Assembly: GCA_024643785.1 (NCBI GenBank)
Contig: JAHEMI010000002.1
Coordinates: 1 to 62,919, forward strand
From: Burkholderiaceae bacterium
GTDB lineage: Bacteria > Pseudomonadota > Gammaproteobacteria > Burkholderiales > Burkholderiaceae_E
Length of the DNA: 62,919 nt
Reading direction: 5' to 3'
The notes below the pieces were generated by a model. It saw nothing but the letters and a program-made list of their open reading frames with translations, did no database searches and was not told the origin of the DNA. Of the stretch, positions 1 to 7,213 are shown piece by piece. The number at the start of each line of letters is the position of its first letter. Position 1 is the stretch's first letter. Position numbers and translations under genes: made by a program.

Positions 1-107
1 AGTGATTTGGCAATGAAGTAGCGGCCTGCGCGCACGATTTCCTCACCGTGCAGTTCCTCGGTCCTGACCGAGCGGTCACCAAGAGTGATGTGTAGGTACT
101 TGCGCAT
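1..107 (-). CDS. N-terminus of a possible aldehyde ferredoxin oxidoreductase family protein (partial)
   Basis: An open frame runs leftward from an ATG at 107 and leaves the window, so only about 35 residues are visible. It begins MRKYLHITLGDRSVRTEEL and continues to an AGRYFIAKSL stretch. This resembles the start of tungsten-dependent aldehyde:ferredoxin oxidoreductase (AOR) family proteins, which open with a short beta strand, an acidic segment and then a GRY-IAK-type helix. The resemblance is from memory and the fragment is short, so function is tentative. It is co-oriented with the pentapeptide channel gene at 285, about 180 bases upstream of it. No strong ribosome binding site is seen. 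Confidence 0.4.
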   Translation of the reverse strand, partial: MRKYLHITLGDRSVRTEELHGEEIVRAGRYFIAKS

Positions 108-284
108 ATCGAAGTCTCGCTTGTCTGAGCAGTAATCTCGCTGCAATGCCCCGGGTAGCCTTGCCAGTGAATTGGCAGGAACCAAGACTGCAAGGTTAAA
201 TGATTCCGTCGCTGTTGGGAGTTTTTGCGCCAGTACCGAGCGAATCTGGGTGCGGCCAAAGCGCAGCGCGAAACGTCCTCCCGG
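108..284. other. intergenic region with a short palindrome
   Basis: This gap lies between the channel gene (ending at 285) and the partial gene starting at 107. It contains the palindrome TGCCA-gtgaat-TGGCA at 162-177, which could be an operator for the downstream gene. No convincing promoter hexamers or terminator were seen. Confidence 0.35.
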
Positions 285-1292
285 TCAGCTTCTGCGCGCG
301 ATGGTATTGGCCAGGATCGCCAGTAGCAGACCGAGCGTGAAGTAACCGATGATGACCTCGCTGATCACGAGGATCTCGCCCAACAGGCTGTCAGCGGTCA
401 CGTCGCCGAACCCGAGCGTGGTGTAGGTCACGACCGAGTAGTAGAAGGGGGTGAACCAGGTCCTGGCCGAATTGGAATAGTCCATGATCTGCCAGTCAAA
501 CTTCATGTCCATCAGGTAGATCAACCCGTAAATGGTCGCGATGAGGAAGGCGTAGCCCGCCACCTTGGGCAGGCTTCTTCCGTGGTCGATCAGCGCCCAG
601 GCGCGAAACAGGAACAGCCCAGCCCTGCGAGAGCTGCCTGCCGGCTTGTCGAGCAGCATCTGCTGCAGGGTGTCGATATAGTCCTGGTCCTTGGCATCGC
701 GGACGAACAGGGCATTGCCATAGGTCGCGTCGACGCCGCGCACACCGTAGTAGAGCCCGGCCATCGCACGGAACCCGCCGTAGACAAGGTGGGTCACGTT
801 GGCGTCGGTAAGCTTCGCGAAATGAAACTTGGCCGCGGTGATATCGGAACGGCTCAGGTCGGCTCCCGACAGGTCGGCATGCGAAAAATCGGCGTTGCGA
901 AGGTTCGCCCCGCTCAGATTGGCCCCGGTGAGAACAGCGCCGCGAAAGTCGGCGCCCTCGCAATTGGTCGCTGACAAGTCCGCGTGGGAAAGATTGGCCT
1001 CCTGCAGGACGGCGCGCCCGAAATCGGCCTTGTAGAGCGCGGCCTTCTTCATCGCGGCGTTCGTCAGGTCGGCACCAGTGAATACCGAGTTCTTCAGGTT
1101 GGTGGCGCAGAAGTCCGCCTTGTAGAAATCAGCGTTCGAAAAATCGAGGTTGGCGAGGTTCTGGCCACTGAACCCGGACTCGCTGAAGTCACCGCCCCGG
1201 AACGCATCGGGCGCATCCGCCAGATGCGCCCGCGCTTCGTCCCAGGCGGCGCCACCTTCGATCAAGGCCTTCTTGAGTTCGTCTTTGTTCAT
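285..1292 (-). CDS. pentapeptide-repeat protein fused to a two-TM potassium-channel pore
   Basis: This 335-aa protein has an N-terminal block of A(D/N)L-type pentapeptide repeats (about residues 30-165), expected to form a right-handed quadrilateral beta helix. A linker follows, then a C-terminal two-TM ion channel module. The first TM is near residues 243-262. The pore helix and selectivity filter TLGFGD lie near 290-303, and the second TM near 309-332. The filter fits the K+ channel TxGYGD signature with F for Y, a common bacterial variant. The product should be an inner-membrane K+ channel with a cytoplasmic repeat domain as sensor or scaffold. It is the last gene of the minus-strand cluster, 39 bases after the stand-alone receiver. 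Channel identity is well supported; the gating signal is unknown. Confidence 0.85.
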   Translation of the reverse strand: MNKDELKKALIEGGAAWDEARAHLADAPDAFRGGDFSESGFSGQNLANLDFSNADFYKADFCATNLKNSVFTGADLTNAAMKKAALYKADFGRAVLQEANLSHADLSATNCEGADFRGAVLTGANLSGANLRNADFSHADLSGADLSRSDITAAKFHFAKLTDANVTHLVYGGFRAMAGLYYGVRGVDATYGNALFVRDAKDQDYIDTLQQMLLDKPAGSSRRAGLFLFRAWALIDHGRSLPKVAGYAFLIATIYGLIYLMDMKFDWQIMDYSNSARTWFTPFYYSVVTYTTLGFGDVTADSLLGEILVISEVIIGYFTLGLLLAILANTIARRS

Positions 1293-1331
1293 CAGGATGC
1301 GCCGCGGCCGGACTCGAAGCGGGCCAATGCA

Positions 1332-1697
1332 TCAGTTCCCGAGCAGGGCTTCGATCTTTCCCAGGAGCCGTGTCAGATCGACCGGTTTGGTGTCGTAATC
1401 ATCGGCCCCGGCCTCGAGCGCCTTTTCCATGTCGCCGGCCATGGCGTGGGCGGTCAGCGCGATGATCGGCACCTGCCTGGTGCGCTCGTCCCGCTTCAGG
1501 TGGCCCGCGGCTTCCCAGCCGTCCATCACCGGCAGGCTCATGTCGAGGAGGATCAGGTCGGGCATCTGTTCGATGGCCATTTCCACGCCCTGTTTGCCGT
1601 CAAACGCCATGGTCACTTCGAAGCCCTTCTTCTTCAGGCGTCGGGACAGCATGTCGCGGTTCATTTCGTTATCTTCGACCAGCAAGATCTTTGTCAT
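1332..1697 (-). CDS. stand-alone response regulator receiver (CheY-like)
   Basis: This is a 121-aa single receiver domain, starting MTKILLVEDNEMNRD. The acidic pocket (EDN), the phosphoacceptor Asp in ILLDMSLP, the conserved T in ALTAHA and the K in TKPVD are all present, so it should be phosphorylatable. There is no output domain. The start at 1697 is preferred over an in-frame ATG at 1712 because GGAAAGGACC lies just upstream of it. It sits between the receiver-DUF4062 gene and the channel gene on the same strand, so it probably shuttles phosphate in the same pathway, with the hybrid kinase at 7214 as the likely donor (inference). Confidence 0.9.
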   Translation of the reverse strand: MTKILLVEDNEMNRDMLSRRLKKKGFEVTMAFDGKQGVEMAIEQMPDLILLDMSLPVMDGWEAAGHLKRDERTRQVPIIALTAHAMAGDMEKALEAGADDYDTKPVDLTRLLGKIEALLGN

Positions 1698-1777
1698 CTT
1701 GGTCCTTTCCACACTGTTCGCAGAAGATCAAACCTTTGCACGGGCCCGTGTTCCCTGCAAGCAGCAGGGTCGGCCGG

Positions 1778-3250
1778 CTAGTCGGCACGGTCCGCGGCCA
1801 GGATGCGCTCGACCAGCTTCCTCATGTGCGTTTCAAGCATGGCGTCGAATTGGGGCGCGTCGTCGAAATTGTGGAACGCCGCGACATAGCTGCCGTCCGC
1901 ACCGATCAGAAAACGCTCGGCATAGCGGGCCAGGCGCTCGATCTGGTCGAGGCTCTCCAATACCATTTCCCGGTCCGCCAGCGAGACCTCGGGGGCGCCG
2001 GTCTTGCGGTAGAGCAACATCTCGGGGTGGCCGTTTTCACGAAAGCCGTGCAGGGCATCCTCGAACTCGAAAGCGGTGCCGGAATCATAGACCGTCCCGT
2101 CTTCGCGCAGGATCGTATCCGGCAGCGGCGAGCCGATTCGCGACCACAGGATCCCGATATAGATATCCGTCTGGCGCGGCGGATGGATCTGGGCCTGGAA
2201 GGTGTCCGAGGCCAACAGCGGCTCCTCTTCCCAGAGGATCGGGACCAGAAAGGCCTTGCCCGAGAATTCCTCGTTCAGTCGATTGATGACCGACTTGCAG
2301 ATCAGCCGTTCGGGGATCACGTCACCCGGGGACGAGATGAACACCCGCAACTGCCGCGCCACGTTTCGGCGCAGGCGGACCTTCTCGAGGCACGCGTTGA
2401 TCCGCGCGGTGAGCAGCACCGGGTTGAACGGTTTCGCAATGTAGTCCTCGGCTCCGTTCAGGATGCATTGCACGACCAGGTCGGAATCGTCGGACGCCGA
2501 CAGCATGATGACCGGAATGGTGCGCAGGCGCGAATTGCCCTGGATGATTTCAAGCACCTCGAGCCCGGACTTTCCCGGCATCATCTGGTCGAGAAGAATC
2601 AGGTCGAAACGCCGGTCCTGGAGCGCGGCCAGCGCCGCATCGCCATCGGCCACGCAACACGAACTGTAGCCGCTGCGGGCCAGGCGACGCGCCAGAAGTT
2701 CACGGTTGGCCGAATCATCGTCGACCACCAGGATCTCGCCGCCGACGCCGGCGATCGAGCCCTGCCTGCCCGCCGGTATCGCTGCCGGTTTGTCGCTCGG
2801 TCTGCCGGCACCTTTCCGGGCCGACTGTTCGAAACGAGCGACCACGGATTCCACCAGTTCCAGGACCACGGTCTGGGCCGACGCGATGCGGTCCAGGTCC
2901 GCGAGAATCTCGTCGCGTTCGCCCTCGATCGCGTCTTCGCGCAGCATCTCCGTATAGCCGGCGATATGGTTCAGTTGCAGGCGCAACTGGAACTGGGCGT
3001 CGGCGAAGCTGATTTCCTCGATCGCAGCCTTGGTGGCACCGAAATACTGGTCGATCTGGCCCAGCATCTTCTGGCCGGCATTGCGGATAGCCTCCAGATC
3101 GTTGGCCTGGAGCCCCGCGGCGTCATCCTCCAGCTCCTCGGCGATCATTTCGGCATAGCCGATGATGTGACCGATCGGCGTGCGCAGGTCGTGCCGCAAT
3201 TCCGACAGCATCGCCTTGAACTCATCGTGTCCCGTGTTGGCGCCAGTCAT
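1778..3250 (-). CDS. HisKA-like helices, receiver and TIR-like DUF4062 fusion protein
   Basis: This 490-aa protein has an unusual domain order. Residues 13-45 resemble a histidine-kinase dimerisation helix with the H-box RHDLRTP (H20). A second, degenerate copy of the helix follows near 88-105 (LQLNHIAGYTEML). There is no HATPase domain. Residues 172-290 form a receiver with acidic residues D177-D179, phosphoacceptor D221, S251 and K273. From about residue 299 comes a DUF4062 domain (LRVFISSPGDV), a TIR-related fold common in STAND-type signalling proteins, with WEEEPLLASDTFQ and a DIYIGILWSRIGSP core. It may act as phosphorylation-controlled effector or adaptor. The start lies 3 bases from the stop of the SLOG gene, so the two are probably co-translated. 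Enzymatic activity of the DUF4062 domain is unknown. Confidence 0.85.
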   Translation of the reverse strand: MTGANTGHDEFKAMLSELRHDLRTPIGHIIGYAEMIAEELEDDAAGLQANDLEAIRNAGQKMLGQIDQYFGATKAAIEEISFADAQFQLRLQLNHIAGYTEMLREDAIEGERDEILADLDRIASAQTVVLELVESVVARFEQSARKGAGRPSDKPAAIPAGRQGSIAGVGGEILVVDDDSANRELLARRLARSGYSSCCVADGDAALAALQDRRFDLILLDQMMPGKSGLEVLEIIQGNSRLRTIPVIMLSASDDSDLVVQCILNGAEDYIAKPFNPVLLTARINACLEKVRLRRNVARQLRVFISSPGDVIPERLICKSVINRLNEEFSGKAFLVPILWEEEPLLASDTFQAQIHPPRQTDIYIGILWSRIGSPLPDTILREDGTVYDSGTAFEFEDALHGFRENGHPEMLLYRKTGAPEVSLADREMVLESLDQIERLARYAERFLIGADGSYVAAFHNFDDAPQFDAMLETHMRKLVERILAADRAD

Positions 3251-3253
3251 CGC

Positions 3254-5002
3254 TCAGCCCGCCGCCGGCGGTTCGTGTTCACGATGGAAACGATGCGCCG
3301 ACCAGAGAAAGATCTCGGCCAGCGCCCTTTCCGCCAGATCGGTGACCACCCGAAGTCGGGAGTTCACGTCTGCCAGCACCTCCATCTGGTTGCTGGCCGC
3401 CACGAAGTAACGCCGCTGGTTGGCATATTGCCAGAGCAGTTCCCGCGTCGCCATCTTGCCCTGGTAGAGCTCCCACACCGCCAGCCACAGTGGCAGGAGG
3501 CCCATCAGGAATACCAGCCAGGTCTTGCCGTCGTAGCCGGCGATATGGGTTTCGTAGAGCGAATACTTGAACAGGATCAGGGCCAGTGCGCCGAGGACCG
3601 AGCCCAGCAACAAGGACGCCTTGATGACCTCGAGGCGCTCATGCTTGCGGTGCAAGACAGCCAGCTTGCGCGAGAAATAGCTGCATTGCTCGCCGATCCA
3701 GTGTTTGTGCACCAGCTCGAGCCGTTTGCCGTCGGCGACGTGCCGCTCAAAGGTCAGCGGCTCCATGCAGCGGACCGCATCCTGCAGCCATTCGAAACCC
3801 TTGAACCGGTCGACGCTCGTCAGGTTGACGATCCGCCGGGTGCTGAACCTCTGGCCAGCCCCGGAAACCAGCATGAAATACTGGACGCGCATTGTTTCCG
3901 CCAGCGCGCGATACGAGAGGTGTTTCGAGAACCAGCGTTGCCTGGCGCCAAGCTTGAACAGGCTATAGCCGACCAGAAAGAGGCCGACGTAGAACACCAG
4001 GAACAGCCCCAGGGCTGCGAGCTTGGCATAGACCAGGAAGAAGAACCCCATGGCAGCGGCGATCAGCGCAAACGCCCTGAACAGCTCGTCGGAAAACCTC
4101 TGGCTGGCCATCGCCAGCTGATCGGCACGCTGGAACTCGCGGTTGATGGCCATCGCCTGAACTGACGACCCGTTGCTGCTTTCCTCGGCCAGCGGATAAG
4201 TCGGAAACTGGCGGCCCTGTTCTGAATACCGATCACGGGCGTAGGACTCAAACCCTGCCCATCGGGCTGCGAACTGGGCCGGGATGCTGGCCACTTCGGC
4301 GAAGACCATGCCCGATGATTCCGACGCGAGATAGGACGCCTCGCCCATCTTGACCGCCCCCGGCGCGGATGCGCGCGGCGTTTTCAGCCAGATCACCAGG
4401 TCGCCGCAATTTTCGAAAGCTGGACCTTCGCTCCCGATTCCGGTCGCGCTGCCACGCTTGCCGGATCCGGACAGAAACGCCGAAACCACGTCCGAGGTCC
4501 CGCCTTTCTTCTCGAGCGCCTTGCCGTCCCAGAGCACCAGCAGCGCGTTGGAGCGGCGGACCAGAAAATCCATCAGCATCTGGTACTGGACAACCCGGGC
4601 CTCCGGGCTGTCCAGGCCGCCATTGGCCGCTTCGCCCGCCACCGGCAGTTCGTGGACCACCACCCGCTCATCATCGGCGAGCGCGGTGAAGCGGGCCAGG
4701 GCCTCACCTGCGAAGTCCTGTTCGTAATCCTGGCGCGGCATCGGCAGCACCGCCGAGACCGGCAGGCCGAGATCAAGCGCGACCTCGGTGACCAGCGTAT
4801 CTGCTCCTTCCGCCAGCCCGGTGACGACCCGCATCGGCAGGCGATCGAACCGCTCCTTCATGCCGGCAAGAACTGACCTGATCTGGGTTTTCAGCGCCTC
4901 CTCGTCGGCCGGGCAGCAGTCCCGGTGGCCGGTCACGCCGATGACGAACTCAAGCGCAATGACCGTTCCTGCCGCCTCGGACTCCCGCTGTTGCATCCGC
5001 AT
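3254..5002 (-). CDS. SLOG-domain protein with four transmembrane helices (SLATT-like)
   Basis: This is a 582-aa protein. The N-terminal part (about residues 18-215) is a SLOG/LOG-like Rossmann domain: VIGVTGHRD at 20-28, TGLAEGADTL at 61-70, LLVLWDG at 154-160 and GGTSDVV at 167-173. SLOG domains bind nucleotides or NAD-type ligands. The C-terminal half has two hydrophobic hairpins, near 308-349 and 461-512, separated by a cytoplasmic segment rich in basic residues. This resembles the SLATT type of SLOG-associated membrane effector. The expected role is a ligand-triggered membrane protein, possibly pore forming. It is the first gene of the four-gene minus-strand cluster and divergent from the CDGSH/ferritin-like gene. 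The domain call is strong and the ligand unknown. Confidence 0.8.
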   Translation of the reverse strand: MRMQQRESEAAGTVIALEFVIGVTGHRDCCPADEEALKTQIRSVLAGMKERFDRLPMRVVTGLAEGADTLVTEVALDLGLPVSAVLPMPRQDYEQDFAGEALARFTALADDERVVVHELPVAGEAANGGLDSPEARVVQYQMLMDFLVRRSNALLVLWDGKALEKKGGTSDVVSAFLSGSGKRGSATGIGSEGPAFENCGDLVIWLKTPRASAPGAVKMGEASYLASESSGMVFAEVASIPAQFAARWAGFESYARDRYSEQGRQFPTYPLAEESSNGSSVQAMAINREFQRADQLAMASQRFSDELFRAFALIAAAMGFFFLVYAKLAALGLFLVFYVGLFLVGYSLFKLGARQRWFSKHLSYRALAETMRVQYFMLVSGAGQRFSTRRIVNLTSVDRFKGFEWLQDAVRCMEPLTFERHVADGKRLELVHKHWIGEQCSYFSRKLAVLHRKHERLEVIKASLLLGSVLGALALILFKYSLYETHIAGYDGKTWLVFLMGLLPLWLAVWELYQGKMATRELLWQYANQRRYFVAASNQMEVLADVNSRLRVVTDLAERALAEIFLWSAHRFHREHEPPAAG

Positions 5003-5204
5003 CCACCCCCTGCCAGCTCCGGAAACGCTGCGTCCAGTCTAGTCGAATCCAATTGTTCGGGAAATTTCAACGCTATTGACCCGGCTGGCGGTGCGGAATC
5101 CGTCAGACCCTACGCGCTATGGCAGCATTTCTTAACAAGAATCGCTATCTGTGTGATGCTTGGTAGCGGCAAATACGAATCGTTACAGGAGCGGGAACGT
5201 CTAA
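5003..5204. promoter_or_regulatory. divergent promoter region of the signalling cluster
   Basis: These 202 bases separate the divergent starts of the SLOG gene (5002, minus) and the ferritin-like/CDGSH gene (5205, plus) and must carry promoters for both. AGGAG near 5188 lies about 12 bases before the plus-strand ATG. The region is more AT-rich around 5045-5200 than the flanking genes. No clear operator was recognised. Confidence 0.5.
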
Positions 5205-7169
5205 ATGACAAGTTCAGAGCCCAAGATTCGCATCGAGACGCGGGAAGAGCTGATCTACATGCTGGCCGAGGCCGCTGCGATCGAGCACAACGTGATGTGC
5301 TGCTATTTCTACGGCATCTGGAGCCTGAAACGCGGCGAGCATGACGGCTTGACGCCGGAGCAGGCGCGAATCGTCGCCTCCTGGAAAGGCGCGATGACCA
5401 GAGTCGCGATCGAGGAGATGACCCACCTGACGCTGGTCGCCAACCTGGCCGCAGCCATCGGTGCCGGGCCCCATTTTTCGCGACCCAATTTCCCGGTCCC
5501 GCAGGGCTATCACGCGGCTGGCGTGGACCTCGAGCTGTTCGGGTTTTCGCCCGCATTGATCGACCACGCGATATTCCTGGAGCGCCCCGAGGGTGTCGAC
5601 CTGCACGATGCGCCGGAATTCGTGCACCCGGCGGATTACCACCGGACCGCGCCCAAGGGCACGATCATGCCCAGCGCACAGGATTACCTGACCATCGGTC
5701 ATCTCTATCGCGGCATCATGCACGGTTTCAAGGTTCTGGCGGCTAAATTGGGCGAGGAAACGCTCTTCTGCGGCGACAAGACCGCCCAGGTCGGTCCTGC
5801 AGATGCGCCGCTGCCGGGATTGTCGCTGGTCACCGACCTGGCGAGCGCGACGGCGGCGATCGAGACGATTGTCACGCAGGGCGAAGGCGCCGCCCAGCAC
5901 TCCGAGGACAGCCACTACGCCAAGCTCTGTGCCCTGCGAGCGCAATTCGAGCAGCTGGCAAAGGACGATCCCGGTTTCGCCCCCGCCTTTCCGGTGGCCA
6001 GGAACCCGGTCATGCATCGCGAAGACCGCCAGGAAGGCTGCATCCTGATCGACAACCCCGCGGCTGTCGCGGTGCTGGATTTCGCCAATTCGGTCTACGG
6101 CCACATGCTGCGCTGCCTGGTGCAGTCATACGGCCGCGCTGCCGACGACGCCGACAACAAGCGCTTGTTCGTGACCCTGGCGCGCGAGTTGATGTCGATC
6201 CTGACGCCGGTTTGCGAGCACCTGGCCTCGCTCCCGGCCAGCGAGTCGGCGCCAGGGGTCAATGCCGGCATGACCTTTACCATGCTGCGCGACGTGGCGC
6301 GGGTGCCGGAAGGACGCGCCGAGATGCGCATGATGTCCGAGCGGATGGAGGAAATGGCCAATCAGGCAGATCGCCTGTTCCCCGCAGGCCACGCCCTCGA
6401 TGGCATCGGCGATGCACTGCGCGGACTGGCCTCGAAAATCAGCGCGCCGGGCGCGCCGCGCGTCGTCGCGGCGGTGAAACCGCATGACGACAAGCCAAAA
6501 CCGGCAGCGGCTGACCAGAGCGGCGCCGCTGAAACGGTCGGTCGCGAGGAAGGCCGGGACATGATCCTTAGCTTCGACACCAGTAAGTGCATCCACGCCC
6601 GGTTCTGTGTCCTGGGCGCGCCGGAGGTGTTCCTGTCCGGCGTCGAGGGCCAGTGGATCTGGCCCGACCGGATGGAAACCCAGGACCTGCGTGCGGTCGC
6701 CCACAACTGCCCGTCAGGCGCGGTGAGCTACGTTCCCAAGGGCGCTACCGAGGCCGAGCCCGCACCTCATGTGAACACGGTCAATATCCGCGAGGACGGA
6801 CCATACGCGTTTCACGCGCCACTCGAGCTCGATGGCGAGAAGGTCGGATTTCGCGCCACCCTGTGCCGCTGTGGCGCATCGAAAAACAAGCCTTTCTGCG
6901 ACAACTCCCATAAAGCGATCGGCTTCAAGGCTACCGGCGAGCCCGGCACGCGGCCGTCCGAGCCGCTCAAGGTCCGCAATGGTCCCCTGGTGGTCACGCC
7001 GCAGAAGAACGGCCCGCTCCAGGTTGAGGGCAACCTGGAAATAATCGCCGGGACCAACCGCAACGTTGACCGGGTGCAGAGAGTCCGGCTGTGTCGTTGC
7101 GGCGGCTCGAAGACCAAGCCCTTCTGCGACAACACCCATCTGAAAATCGGCTTCAAGTCTGACCGGTAA
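5205..7169 (+). CDS. ferritin-like, [Fe-S] and double CDGSH domain protein
   Basis: This 654-aa protein combines three metal-binding parts. Residues 10-250 look like the ferritin-like domain found in VioB-type proteins, with candidate iron ligands in AEAAAIEHN (E27/H28) and IEEMTHL (E70/E71/H74). Residues 453-512 match a divergent ferredoxin-like domain (Fer4_19 type) with C462, C468 and C502. Two CDGSH zinc-finger-type [2Fe-2S] motifs follow: C554, C556, C565, H569 and C630, C632, C641, H645, each with the expected 3Cys-1His ligands. A redox, iron or oxygen sensing role is plausible; no reaction can be named. The hybrid kinase gene begins 44 bases downstream, so the two probably form an operon. 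Domain calls are strong and the function unknown. Confidence 0.85.
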   Translation: MTSSEPKIRIETREELIYMLAEAAAIEHNVMCCYFYGIWSLKRGEHDGLTPEQARIVASWKGAMTRVAIEEMTHLTLVANLAAAIGAGPHFSRPNFPVPQGYHAAGVDLELFGFSPALIDHAIFLERPEGVDLHDAPEFVHPADYHRTAPKGTIMPSAQDYLTIGHLYRGIMHGFKVLAAKLGEETLFCGDKTAQVGPADAPLPGLSLVTDLASATAAIETIVTQGEGAAQHSEDSHYAKLCALRAQFEQLAKDDPGFAPAFPVARNPVMHREDRQEGCILIDNPAAVAVLDFANSVYGHMLRCLVQSYGRAADDADNKRLFVTLARELMSILTPVCEHLASLPASESAPGVNAGMTFTMLRDVARVPEGRAEMRMMSERMEEMANQADRLFPAGHALDGIGDALRGLASKISAPGAPRVVAAVKPHDDKPKPAAADQSGAAETVGREEGRDMILSFDTSKCIHARFCVLGAPEVFLSGVEGQWIWPDRMETQDLRAVAHNCPSGAVSYVPKGATEAEPAPHVNTVNIREDGPYAFHAPLELDGEKVGFRATLCRCGASKNKPFCDNSHKAIGFKATGEPGTRPSEPLKVRNGPLVVTPQKNGPLQVEGNLEIIAGTNRNVDRVQRVRLCRCGGSKTKPFCDNTHLKIGFKSDR

Positions 7170-7213
7170 CGGCTGCCCCCTCGCGCTCACTATCGCCGGA
7201 TGAGGAAATAGAA

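Noticed and set aside
285-1292. A Qnr-type quinolone-resistance pentapeptide protein.
   Set aside because: Qnr proteins lack a TM pore; here the repeats are joined to a K+ channel filter.
1691-4165. A long open frame on the plus strand opposite the SLOG, DUF4062 and receiver genes.
   Set aside because: It lies antisense to three genes with clear domains, has no recognisable motif and is explained by the high GC content, which leaves few stops in antisense frames.
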